NCBI GenBank assembly: GCA_963848675.1
Contig: CAWKEY010000058.1
Location: 1 to 15,488 of the forward strand
Origin: CAWKEY01 sp963848675
Lineage (GTDB): Bacteria; Pseudomonadota; Gammaproteobacteria; Methylococcales; Methylomonadaceae
Direction of reading: 5' to 3'
Length of the DNA: 15,488 nucleotides
Part shown: in pieces, positions 7,495-14,950 of the stretch
Layout of the letters: each line of letters starts with the position of its first letter
How positions within the stretch are numbered: position 1 is the stretch's first letter
Made by a program: the position numbers and the translations under genes
Notes under the pieces: model-generated
What the model was told of the DNA's origin: nothing
Seen by the model: the letters and a program-made list of their open reading frames with translations, nothing else
Databases searched by the model: none

Positions 7495-7628
7495 ATTCGC
7501 CACGTATGAATACTTATAAAGTGGGGTTTATAGTGCTACGAAACGGATAACCTGGTTAGCGTCTTCCTTGATGCGCATTTGAAGTGAACCCGCTAATACA
7601 GCAGAGCATGCAAAACCGGGGGAGGCAG

Positions 7629-9107
7629 CTAAGCAACCTTTTTGAGTTTTTCATCATTTGCCGCCCGAAAGCCGGGATACCAGTCTCGAAACGTTTGTTC
7701 CAATTCGCCGTTGAGTACCCGTGTCCGCATCTGCAAGAGTAAATGGGCGCCCTTGGGACTCCACTGCATTTGTTGCCGCTTTGTAAAGCGCTTGGCGACG
7801 ACGTAATTCACCGCAGATTCAACAAAGCCCGTGCTGATTCTGTCTCCCTGGCGATAGCGCTCGCCGTAGTTGGGGATGAATGCTTGATTGTTGGCAATGT
7901 ACGTGTGGAATTCTTCAACCGCTCGCAATAGCTTGCGTGTCGTCGCGTCTTTATTCTCATCATCTGCGGCGTCAAGATCCATCTCCAGGGTTTCCAGGTG
8001 CTGGAGTGCCTCGTAGGTATTACCGTGCCAGAGATACCACTTGATACTTTCGATTGCTTTTAAGGTGGGTACTCTCAATTCGTACCGTTGATCTTCATCG
8101 TCGAATGTCATCGGCAAGCCTTTGGCGGTCTGGTTAAGCACTGTCAAACGCATCGTGACATGGAACCAATCCAGCAGGTGTTCGGCTTCTGGGTTGAGAT
8201 AGAGCTGCAGGTTGCGCACGGTGTCGCCGCCATCGGAGAAAAAAGGTGATTTGCTGATTCAGTTGCATGCCCTGACCCTTGAGCACCTCGAAGAGTCGTC
8301 GTTTGGGCTTGTCGTCGTGGGATTGTAGGAGACCAAAGCACTTGCTGGTACCTTCTTCAGGAATAGACTTGCCCACGATCACTTCAAAATGAGTCTTCTT
8401 GTTATCCCACTTTCTGACGTACCCGCCATCAATTCCGACGGTAATGGGCGCTGATGGTCGCGGCAATGCGGCCCACTCCTGCGGACATCCTTCGATAAAG
8501 GATAACTGTTCTTCGCCAAGCCCGGCCTCGACCCGTTTTGCCACGCGCTGCAGATGATTGCGTACACTGGTGGCGTGAATGTGGGTTTCGATGGGCAATA
8601 CGTCTTCGAACATTTGTGCAGCAAGATCAAAAGAGACCAATGACGCCCATTTCGTCTCCAAATACAGCCGCTCCGGTGAGCAATGCTCCGTTAGCATTTC
8701 GGCAAGAGGACTGAACGTATGGGTCTCGTGTGGCTGGCAAGAACACTGGAACCAGCGCGGACTGGGAAATTCCAGGTTCCCAAACAGCGTGCGGAATACT
8801 ATGGGATGCTGGTCTTTATGCCGAAACGCCTGAGCACAGTGAGGACATTTTTTCCGATCCGCCAGGTAAGCTGCGAGTTGCTGCTCAACGACTTGTCTTT
8901 GCAGGGTGGCCAGTAGCCCCTTCGTTTCAGCCAAGGTGATACCGAGATATTCGAGTCCTTCGGTTTCTCGTTCCAGGTAAGCCAGTTCATGGATGGCTTC
9001 ACCCGTTTACCGTAGTGACACTCAGTGATAATGTCAAATTGTTCGCCGAATAACGGACAGTCAACTGGGTGACAGGATGCCTTAACTATTGAAATTGGAT
9101 GGGGACC
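7629..9107 (-). pseudogene. ISKra4-family transposase, broken by two frameshifts
   Basis: Three frames reassemble one ISKra4-type transposase. The N-terminus (ISIVKASCHP, FGEQFDIITECHYGKRV) lies at about 9107-9003. The middle (AIHELAYLERETEGLEYLG, zinc-finger-like CPHC, VGIDGGYVRKWD) spans about 9000-8240. The C-terminus (SDGGDTVRNLQLYLNPEAEH, LLDWFHVTMRL, TGFVESAVNYVVAKRF) spans about 8240 to the stop at 7629. One base appears lost near 9000. One T appears gained in the run of six T at about 8243-8248, where five would restore TFFSDGGD. The first and last parts are in the same frame, so the two events cancel outside the middle segment. No start codon is seen in the N-terminal frame. Element ends could not be identified in 7499-7628 or 9108-9190. 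It is almost surely inactive, though expressible if the T run slips. Confidence 0.85.
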
Positions 9108-9238
9108 CCGGCGGTCGGGTTATGGCCGACAATGTATGCGCTGGTTGATATGAGCCACAGTCGGCTTTGGAGAAGCAGGGGTTAATTGATATATCATATT
9201 GAAATTAATAAATATTAAATGAAATGTTATTCTAACCC

Positions 9239-9279
9239 TTCCTGACATCTATATAATTTCAGGAACTGACAAAATCAGT
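9239..9279 (+). promoter_or_regulatory. Presumed vapBC promoter with overlapping palindromes
   Basis: A consensus -10 box TATAAT (9252-9257) sits between the arms of an inverted repeat, TTCCTGA (9239-9245) and TCAGGAA (9259-9265). A second inverted repeat, ACTGA-5-TCAGT, follows directly at 9265-9279. No good -35 box is visible. Antitoxin or toxin-antitoxin complexes normally bind such palindromes to repress their own promoter; that role here is inferred. Confidence 0.45.
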
Positions 9280-9291
9280 GTTATGTGATAA

Positions 9292-9314
9292 TCTAGTCTA
9301 ATATTTAAACTAGA
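9292..9314 (+). promoter_or_regulatory. Candidate VapB operator palindrome
   Basis: TCTAGTCTAA (9292-9301) and TTAAACTAGA (9305-9314) are inverted arms with 9 of 10 pairs matching around a TAT centre, ending 15 bases before the antitoxin ATG. Position and symmetry suit an autoregulatory operator. Confidence 0.45.
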
Positions 9315-9329
9315 ACCGTGAGTTCCTAA

Positions 9330-9569
9330 ATGATTACTGTAGGTGCTTTTGAAGCCAAAACCCATTTGTCCTCGCTACTTGAACGTGTTGCCCAAGGCGA
9401 AGAAATCGTCATTACCCGTCATGGAAAGCCTTTGGCACGGCTTATTCCGGTTGCTGTTGCTGACCGATCTCGAATCGACCTGGCTATTTCAAAACTAAAG
9501 GCCCTTCGTAAAGGCTGCAACCTTGAGGGTTTGTCGTGGCAAGAACTGCGTGATGAAGGCCGCCGATGA
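9330..9569 (+). CDS. vapB: Type II antitoxin, Phd/YefM-like (VapB role)
   Basis: The 79-residue protein begins MITVGAFEAKTHLSSLLERV and continues GEEIVITRHGKPLARLIP, the standard N-terminal DNA-binding fold of the Phd/YefM antitoxin family. The C-terminal 35 residues (LAISKLKALRKGC, LSWQELRDEGRR) are the region that normally wraps and inhibits the toxin. It overlaps the toxin start by 4 bases (ATGA), so the two are translationally coupled with the antitoxin made first. The ribosome site before ATG 9330 is weak. Two or three palindromes upstream suggest self-repression. Confidence 0.9.
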   Translation: MITVGAFEAKTHLSSLLERVAQGEEIVITRHGKPLARLIPVAVADRSRIDLAISKLKALRKGCNLEGLSWQELRDEGRR

Positions 9570-9982
9570 CAGGATTTGTGCTTGATTGCTCGATAGCGGT
9601 CGCCTGGTGTTTTGAAGATGAAGCCTCCGACATCTGTGACGCTTTATTGGAGCGGGTCAGGGATGAAGGGGCGTTAGTGCCTTCCTTATGGCATCTCGAA
9701 CTGGGAAACGTGATGGTACAGGCTGAACGCCGAGGTCGGATCATGTCAGCTGACGTATCAACCCGGCTTGAACTGATCGGTGATTTACCTATTGTCACTG
9801 ATGACGAAACACCACAACGGGCTTTACATGAAGTGTTGGCACTTGCCCGTGCCGAAAATCTAACTACTTATGATGCCGCTTATTTGGAACTTGCAATAAG
9901 ACGTGGCTTGCCGCTTGCGACTAACGATAAGCGTCTGCGCAATGCTGGCATTAATACAGGTGTCCAGATTATTCCGGCTTGA
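9566..9982 (+). CDS. vapC: PIN-domain ribonuclease toxin (VapC)
   Basis: The 138-residue PIN-domain protein has the four conserved acidic residues in expected places: D7 (FVLDCSIA), E45 (HLELGN), D103 (TYDAAYLELA) and D121 (ATNDKRL). These bind the Mg2+/Mn2+ ions for RNA cleavage; VapC toxins typically cut tRNA or rRNA. Length and order after the antitoxin gene are standard. There is no truncation or missing catalytic residue, so the toxin is probably active. Its RNA target cannot be told from sequence. Confidence 0.93.
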   Translation: MTGFVLDCSIAVAWCFEDEASDICDALLERVRDEGALVPSLWHLELGNVMVQAERRGRIMSADVSTRLELIGDLPIVTDDETPQRALHEVLALARAENLTTYDAAYLELAIRRGLPLATNDKRLRNAGINTGVQIIPA

Positions 9983-10077
9983 TTTGGCACCTATTAAATT
10001 CATTTCGGCTTCGGTTGTTGCATAATAAGATGAAATCATAATCTGATCATTGGCACAGTATTCAGCAAACAATCAAT

Positions 10078-10668
10078 ATGTCGTCAATTAACAGTCTGTG
10101 CATCTATTGTGGTTCGAGCCCAGGGCGGCGTGGAATCTATGCATCTTCGGCAATTTTACTTGCCGAGGCATTGGCCAGCCGCAATATTAGATTGGTTTAC
10201 GGTGGTGCCGGAATCGGCATAATGGGGATATTAGCTGATCATGTCCTAAAGCTCGGCGGCCAAGCCATCGGTGTCATCCCGAAAGCCTTGGCGCATAAAG
10301 AGGTTGCGCATCAAAATCTCACGGAATTGCACATTACCCATTCTATGCACGAGAGGAAGATGCTAATGGCTGAGCTTGCAGATGGTTTCATAGCGCTCCC
10401 TGGTGGCATAGGAACCCTTGAAGAACTTTTTGAGATTTGGACTTGGGCTCAGTTGGGCATTCATGATAAACCCTGCGGCTTGCTCAATGTCGAAGGCTAT
10501 TACGATTCACTCATTAAATTTCTTGGTCACGTTTTGGCAGAACAGTTTGTTAAAAGACATCACCATGCTATGTTAATCGTCGAGGAAACTCCAGACCTGC
10601 TGTTAGAACGCTTTTTTAATTACCAACCTCCTGACGTTAAACCTTGGATACTTAAAAATGAAACCTGA
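10078..10668 (+). CDS. LOG-family protein (TIGR00730; nucleoside-5'-monophosphate phosphoribohydrolase)
   Basis: The 196-residue Rossmann-fold protein begins SLCIYCGSSPG and carries the family signature PGGIGTLEE (residues 108-116) plus the HERK block (91-94; R93 and K94). LOG enzymes release a base, such as a cytokinin or adenine, from a nucleoside 5'-monophosphate; many bacterial members act on AMP-like substrates or are of unknown physiological role. Full length and all catalytic residues are present. The ribosome site before ATG 10078 is poor. The gene overlaps the following aldo/keto reductase by 11 bases, so they form one transcription unit that ends at the terminator at 11547-11573. 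Confidence 0.92.
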   Translation: MSSINSLCIYCGSSPGRRGIYASSAILLAEALASRNIRLVYGGAGIGIMGILADHVLKLGGQAIGVIPKALAHKEVAHQNLTELHITHSMHERKMLMAELADGFIALPGGIGTLEELFEIWTWAQLGIHDKPCGLLNVEGYYDSLIKFLGHVLAEQFVKRHHHAMLIVEETPDLLLERFFNYQPPDVKPWILKNET

Positions 10669-11506
10669 CGATTTCATTACAACTACAGCGGGTATCAGTA
10701 TGCCGAAGATAATTTACGGCACGGCCTGGAAAAAAGAACGTACATCGGCCCTGGTACAACAAGCGATTGGCTTGGGTTTTCGCGGCATTGATACAGCATG
10801 TCAACCTAAGCATTATCTTGAGTCCGGTGTTGGGGAAGGTATCGTTGCTTGTATAAATCGAGGTTTGGTAACCCGACCTGAGCTTTATGTGCAAACCAAA
10901 TTTACTTCCTTGAACGGGCAAGACCCCCAGCGTGTACCTTACGATCCCAAGTCAAGCCTGAGTGAACAAGTCACTCAATCGTTCCAGGCCTCTCTCAATA
11001 ACTTGCAAACGACTTACCTGGATTGCCTTGTACTGCATTCGCCGTTAGCAACCCAACAGCAAACAATGGAAGTCTGGCAGGCGATGGAGAAACTCGTCAA
11101 AAGCGGCGGTGTTAAACAACTGGGCATCAGCAATTGCTATGACTTGAAAACATTGGAAGGTTTATATCGGAATGCTGAAATCAAGCCGGCCGTCATCCAG
11201 AACCGATTTTATTCCGATACCCAGTATGACCACACTATCCGGGATTTTTGCCGAGATAACAAAATCATATATCAAAGCTTTTGGACGTTGACTGCTAATC
11301 CCAACGTTTTGTCGGATAACACTTTGCAAAGCTTGGCAACAAAATACACTCGTAGCAACTCCCAGGTGTTTTTCCGGTATTTGACCCAAATAGGCATCGT
11401 CCCGATAACAGGTACAGCCTCAGCAACCCATATGCAGGAAGACTTGTCGATTTTTGAATTTCAGCTAAATCCAAAAGAATGCGCTTCGATAGAAGCCTTG
11501 CTATGA
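10658..11506 (+). CDS. Aldo/keto reductase (282 aa)
   Basis: This is a NADPH-dependent oxidoreductase of the aldo/keto reductase superfamily. The catalytic tetrad is visible: D45 (GFRGIDTA), Y53, K81 (YVQTKF) and H127 (CLVLHSP). Later blocks (KQLGISNCYDL, VIQNRFY, ISNC and an IPITGTAS cofactor-binding segment) fit the TIM-barrel order. The protein is slightly shorter than the usual 300 or so residues. It starts inside the end of the LOG gene in another frame (11-base overlap), implying translational coupling. The substrate cannot be predicted; pairing with a LOG gene suggests no obvious common pathway. Confidence 0.9.
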   Translation: MKPDDFITTTAGISMPKIIYGTAWKKERTSALVQQAIGLGFRGIDTACQPKHYLESGVGEGIVACINRGLVTRPELYVQTKFTSLNGQDPQRVPYDPKSSLSEQVTQSFQASLNNLQTTYLDCLVLHSPLATQQQTMEVWQAMEKLVKSGGVKQLGISNCYDLKTLEGLYRNAEIKPAVIQNRFYSDTQYDHTIRDFCRDNKIIYQSFWTLTANPNVLSDNTLQSLATKYTRSNSQVFFRYLTQIGIVPITGTASATHMQEDLSIFEFQLNPKECASIEALL

Positions 11507-11546
11507 ATAAGCACGAAAGGCAGTGTATTAATTTCCTTCTCGATAG

Positions 11547-11573
11547 CCGACCGTCAAGAATGGGTCGGTTTTT
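11547..11573 (+). terminator. Intrinsic terminator after the LOG-reductase unit
   Basis: CCGACC (11547-11552) and GGTCGG (11563-11568) form a 6-bp GC-rich stem with a 10-base loop, followed directly by five T. It lies 40 bases after the reductase stop codon. From here to 12092 (about 520 bases) I see no convincing gene apart from the possible short leader frame at 11947-12063. Confidence 0.8.
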
Positions 11574-11946
11574 GTCAGCTAACCAAACGGCTTTTTGCTC
11601 ATTGTGAATGGCTGCTTGAGTAATTTCTAGTGGCGGGTTTGTATCGTAATCACAGGCTGGTTTGGAAGGAATATGCAGCCTGATCCTGCAATGTTGTGCC
11701 ACACAACCGCACCGGAATGCCAGCTGATTCCGGGATCAAGACATCCTGCGCGGCATAATCTGGCTATCGGCATAATCAACATTGGAACTTAATAGAGCCG
11801 TTTGCTGATTAGCACCCAATTTTGATCAAGCAGATTGTTTTCTCTCTCGATGCTATCGGAAACCATCATCAAGTTGGATTTTAGCAGCGGCAGCCACTTT
11901 GTTTCTTGAATGATTTAATCAAATCCTGTGACACAGAAAAGATGAC

Positions 11947-12063
11947 ATGATGAGTAAGTTCCAGTTTGATTTATTACGGTCCGTAACTATATTTATCGAG
12001 ATGGGTTTCCTAAACATAGCCCTGAAAAACAGAGCGTATGCCTGGGTAAAACCAGTTCAGTAA
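11947..12063 (+). CDS. Possible 38-aa leader peptide before the DHH gene
   Basis: Two adjacent ATG codons (11947 and 11950) open a frame of 38 residues starting MMSKFQFDLLRSVTIF and ending with TAA at 12061-12063, 29 bases before the DHH gene start. A GAAAAGATGAC stretch precedes it but is a weak ribosome site. The peptide is moderately hydrophobic. It could be a leader peptide, a gene remnant or chance; nothing in its sequence favours attenuation, since no run of one amino acid or terminator pair is present. Confidence 0.2.
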   Translation: MMSKFQFDLLRSVTIFIEMGFLNIALKNRAYAWVKPVQ

Positions 12064-12092
12064 TAGCGATTAATATATTTGGAGGATCAACT

Positions 12093-13094
12093 GTGTCAGA
12101 GAATATGAAGTACCGCTTAGTCACTCGAAGTGATTTTGATGGATTAACTTGTGCTGTTCTCCTGAAAGAGCTGGATATGATCGACGATATCCAGTTCGTT
12201 CATCCGAAGGACATGCAGGACGGCAAGATTGAAATCACGGCCAATGACATCACGACAAACCTGCCTTATGTTGAAGGATGCTATCTAGCCTTTGATCACC
12301 ATGAGAGTGAAATGATACGCAGAGGCGAGCAACGCCCCGACAATCAAATCATTGATCCTGACGCACCTTCTGCAGCGCGCGTGGTATACGCTTATTATGG
12401 TGGGCGGAAAGTTTTTCCGGCAAGATTGGCTGAAATGATGGCAGCGGTCGACAAAAGTGACTCTGCCCAGTTCAATACAGAAGATATCCTCAATCCAACC
12501 GGCTGGGTGCTGCTCAATTATTTAATGGATGCCCGCACAGGATTGGGACGCTTTAGGAATTTTAGAATCTCCAATTATCAATTAATGATGCATTTGATTG
12601 ATTATTGCAAAGAGCACACCATAGACGACATTCTAAATTTGCCTGATGTCAAAGAACGGGTAGAGCTCTATTTCGAGCATGCCGATAAGTCCAAAGCGCA
12701 GATACAAAAATGCATGAAGGTCTGTGGTCATGTTGGTATTTTGGATCTTAGAAATGAGGAAACCATTTTCGCGGCGAATCGGTTTATGATCTATGCCTTA
12801 TATCCGGAAATAAAACTATCTATCCATGTACTGTGGGGGTTAAAAAAGCAAAATGTCGCTTTAGCTATCGGAAAATCTATTCTCAACCGTACCTCCGCAA
12901 CCAATATCGGTGAATTATGTTTGCAATACGGCGGAGGGGGTCATGCTAATGCGGGCACCTGCCAAATTGAAACAGAGAATGCGAGCCAGGTGTTAAATGC
13001 GTTGATTGGCCAAATCAATGCTGCTGGCGATGAGGTGGGGAGCATGCAAATCCAGGCTAGGCACTCAGCGCCGGTGATGTCATTGAGCCTATGA
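12093..13094 (+). CDS. DHH/DHHA1-family phosphoesterase (exopolyphosphatase-like)
   Basis: The 333-residue protein has the DHH order of metal motifs: SDFDG (residues 13-17), a further Asp near 52, FDHH (67-70) and VDKSD at about 119-123. A C-terminal DHHA1 domain ends with YGGGGHANAGTCQ, the substrate-binding GGGH motif. Members cleave phosphoester or phosphoanhydride bonds (oligoribonucleotides, cyclic dinucleotides, pyrophosphate or polyphosphate), and annotation as exopolyphosphatase is common; the exact substrate is uncertain. The GTG at 12093 is chosen because GGAGG (12081-12085) is 7 bases upstream; ATG 12105 is possible but too far from that site. It stands alone: the upstream region is non-coding and the downstream neighbour is HU after 277 bases. 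Confidence 0.88.
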   Translation: MSENMKYRLVTRSDFDGLTCAVLLKELDMIDDIQFVHPKDMQDGKIEITANDITTNLPYVEGCYLAFDHHESEMIRRGEQRPDNQIIDPDAPSAARVVYAYYGGRKVFPARLAEMMAAVDKSDSAQFNTEDILNPTGWVLLNYLMDARTGLGRFRNFRISNYQLMMHLIDYCKEHTIDDILNLPDVKERVELYFEHADKSKAQIQKCMKVCGHVGILDLRNEETIFAANRFMIYALYPEIKLSIHVLWGLKKQNVALAIGKSILNRTSATNIGELCLQYGGGGHANAGTCQIETENASQVLNALIGQINAAGDEVGSMQIQARHSAPVMSLSL

Positions 13095-13123
13095 GGCGAT
13101 GAAAAAACAAGTGTTTTGCGACA

Positions 13124-13148
13124 CCGCTGAAACCCTTGGTATCAGCGG
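13124..13148 (+). terminator. Stem-loop after the DHH gene, possible terminator
   Basis: CCGCTGA (13124-13130) and TCAGCGG (13142-13148) form a perfect 7-bp stem with an 11-base loop, 30 bases past the stop codon. No U run follows, so termination would have to be factor-assisted, or this is only a transcript-stabilising hairpin. Confidence 0.4.
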
Positions 13149-13371
13149 CTTGCGGCCGAAACAAAGCTATTTTGCCCATCCATTCACTGGAAACTAGCGA
13201 CGACTGGCTTTTCCTTAGCGACTTTTTTTTTCAGAAACGCTATGACGACCTCTCCATTGTAAAAATGCATGCTATTTTTTCTTTTTGTAATTATGGTCAA
13301 GCCATTGCGGTCAGCATGTATACTCGCGTTTTCAACGTCAATCTCTTTATTCATCATTTAGGAACCATCTC

Positions 13372-13647
13372 ATGAACAAATCCGAACTCATCGACGCCAT
13401 GGCCCAACACGCCAATTTATCCAAAGCCGACGCAGGTCGTGCGTTAGGGGCTTTTGTCAAAACGATCGAAACCACGTTAAAAACCGGTGACTCTGTTGCC
13501 TTGGTCGGCTTTGGCACCTTCGAAGTCAAAGAAAGAGCGGCGCGTGCAGGTCGCAATCCGCAAACCGGTGAGGAAATCACTATTCCGGCTGCAAAAATCC
13601 CTTCCTTTAAACCCGGTAAAGGCTTGAAGGATGCTATTCATGGATAA
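13372..13647 (+). CDS. hupB: DNA-binding protein HU-beta
   Basis: The 91-residue nucleoid protein is very close, as I remember it, to E. coli HupB: MNKSELIDAMAQ start, VALVGFGTFEVKERAARAGRN in the middle and the DNA-intercalating arm GRNPQTGEEI (residues 60-69). HU binds and bends DNA without strict sequence need. Full length, with AGGAA about 10 bases before the ATG. A candidate -10 box, TATACT, lies at 13319-13324. In E. coli hupB follows lon; here it stands after a DHH phosphoesterase gene and before an IHF subunit gene, an unusual setting that suggests a second copy or a rearrangement. Confidence 0.95.
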   Translation: MNKSELIDAMAQHANLSKADAGRALGAFVKTIETTLKTGDSVALVGFGTFEVKERAARAGRNPQTGEEITIPAAKIPSFKPGKGLKDAIHG

Positions 13648-13736
13648 CCGACCAGGGGGGCTTCAAGATTCTCTATTTAGCAAGATCCTAGACGCCTAAA
13701 CCGATAAAATTAATGCATAGCTGAAGGATAGATTGA

Positions 13737-14036
13737 ATGGTATTAACGAAGGCAGATTTGGCTGAACCATTGTTCGACGAAGTTGGTTTAAACAAACGCG
13801 AAGCAAAGGACATGGTAGCGTTATTTTTTGAAGAAATTAAAGAGGCTTTAGAACAGGGTGAGCCAGTAAAAATTTCAGGATTTGGCAAATTTGGTCTCCG
13901 CGACAAAGTCGGTCGTCCAGGAAGAAATCCCAAAACAGGCGAAGAAATCCCGATTACGGCTAGGCGCGTTGTGACATTCAGAGCGGGTCAAAAACTGAAG
14001 TCCCACGTTTGTCAATCGGCGTCAAATGGACTATGA
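13737..14036 (+). CDS. ihfA: Integration host factor subunit alpha
   Basis: The 99-residue protein matches the IHF-alpha pattern rather than HU: LTKADLAEPLFDEVGL start, LFFEEIKEALEQGE, KISGFGKFGLRDK, the arm RPGRNPKTGEEIPITARR (residues 60-77) and VVTFRAGQKLK near the end. IHF-alpha pairs with IHF-beta to bend DNA at specific sites used in recombination, replication and transcription. GAAGGA precedes the ATG. It usually follows pheT in gammaproteobacteria; here it is 89 bases after hupB with no pheT. IHF-beta is not in the window. A second ihfA elsewhere in the genome cannot be excluded; copies carried on mobile DNA are known. Confidence 0.93.
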   Translation: MVLTKADLAEPLFDEVGLNKREAKDMVALFFEEIKEALEQGEPVKISGFGKFGLRDKVGRPGRNPKTGEEIPITARRVVTFRAGQKLKSHVCQSASNGL

Positions 14037-14087
14037 AAAATCTTTGTCGGGTTTAATAAAAATTAAATTTAAAGATAGAAGGCTGTC

Positions 14088-14534
14088 ATGACTGAAATGT
14101 TGTTTATATTAACGGCAATTTTTGTTGCTTATGTTATTTATGTGTTCGTGAGCGAACAAAAAACATCCAATTCCCAAGTAAGTCAGGCAAAGCCTGAAAA
14201 GCCAGTAGCGGCAGTTACACAATCAAAACCTCGGCCAGTTCCCAAAAATGCAAAGGTGGCGGCAGTAAAATCGGTTGCCTCAGCTATCAGTAAACCCGAG
14301 CCTGCTCCTGAACCTCAAGATGCCGGAAAACCAGGATTAAGAAATCCGAAAACAGGAGAAGTTGCTACAACCTACAGTAATTACCGTTTTACCAAACGCT
14401 GGATAAAAGAGGCTTTGGTCGCAGAAGGATTACTGGATAAGGTCTACAAAAACGACGAGCTGAATGCCGACATAGGCGCGAAGATAAAAAGCGCTGTATT
14501 AAAGCTAGAAGCAATCGATAAATACCGTGTTTGA
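14088..14534 (+). CDS. Single-pass membrane protein with HU/IHF-like RNPKTGE motif, unknown function
   Basis: The 148-residue protein has one N-terminal transmembrane helix (residues 4-22), a Lys/Pro/Ala/Gln-rich linker (about 25-80) and a small charged C-terminal domain (about 83-148, GLRNPKTGEVA ... YRFTKRWIKEALVAEGLLDKVY). A helical tail follows. The RNPKTGE at residues 85-91 is the same string as in the DNA-binding arm of the IHF-alpha encoded just upstream. A good AGAAGG ribosome site precedes ATG 14088, 51 bases after ihfA, so co-transcription is likely. The C-terminal domain would face the cytoplasm if the N-terminus is outside. I do not recognise the family. A membrane-tethered DNA-binding role is conceivable but unsupported beyond the motif. 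Confidence 0.75.
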   Translation: MTEMLFILTAIFVAYVIYVFVSEQKTSNSQVSQAKPEKPVAAVTQSKPRPVPKNAKVAAVKSVASAISKPEPAPEPQDAGKPGLRNPKTGEVATTYSNYRFTKRWIKEALVAEGLLDKVYKNDELNADIGAKIKSAVLKLEAIDKYRV

Positions 14535-14566
14535 ATAAACAGGCAAACAGCTACTGAGCAAAGGTT

Positions 14567-14729
14567 TGTTGACGCCGGTTGAAAATTGACTACCCGTACC
14601 GGTTTAATTTTGATCATAAAAATGGCCTTAAAAAATAAGCGCCATCAGCATTTTGGGTCATATTGACGTTGATCAATCCGATTCCGGCAAAACCAACTCT
14701 ATAAGGTCAAATTTCAACCGGCGCCAACA
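14567..14729. mobile_element. 163-bp MITE-like copy of the 676-2656 element ends
   Basis: The left end TGTTGACGCCGGTTGAAAAT (from 14567) and the right end, reverse complement TGTTGGCGCCGGTTGAAATT (from 14729), enclose only 163 bases and no gene. Left 57 bases match the 676 end at 47 positions and right 60 bases match the 2656 end at 45, both without gaps. The shared region goes well beyond a terminal repeat and includes the second internal repeat, as expected for transposase-binding sites. It looks like a non-autonomous deletion derivative. No clear target duplication is seen; the two elements share only CAACATAC on the right edge. Confidence 0.7.
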
Positions 14730-14950
14730 TACTGACTACTGCGACTGGCAAGCAACGGCCAGTACCGGCCAAAATGCTCATAGACAACGTTCTGATGAAA
14801 ACATAACTGCTCATAAGCAATTTATGGCTTTAGCAAGATAACCATGTCTACTGATTAGGCGACCTTGGTTTTTTATAATATTTGTGACACAACCCAGCAA
14901 AGAATGATTAAAATCAGAAACCTTATCCTGTTAGCGAATGAAGGCAAAAA

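Larger units (their letters stand above)
6412..7498 (+). mobile_element. IS30-family insertion sequence (about 1.09 kb)
   Basis: Inverted ends flank an IS30-type transposase gene. The left end is GAATTCA-4 nt-ATAAATGCAACACC (6412-6436). The right end, on the opposite strand, has exactly the same arrangement (7498-7474): 21 of 25 positions match and only the 4-nt spacer differs. The length is typical of the family. The direct copy TTGAATTC on both sides (6410-6417 and 7491-7498) could alternatively be read as a duplicated target, which would move the ends inward. No 2-3 bp duplication is visible outside the GAATTC boxes. The element appears intact. Confidence 0.85.

Noticed and set aside
8230..8260. 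Programmed frameshift as the sole explanation of the ISKra4 break at T6
   Set aside because: A second shift near 9000 is also required, so mutation or sequence error is simpler.
10110..10130. GGTTCGAGCCC, like a tRNA T arm and similar to the 235-280 fragment
   Set aside because: It encodes the CGSSPG motif of the LOG protein; no tRNA fold or longer match to the fragment, so it is not the partner attachment site.
13136..13375. 79-codon plus-strand frame between the DHH and HU genes
   Set aside because: No ribosome site, odd composition, and it covers the HU promoter region and leader.
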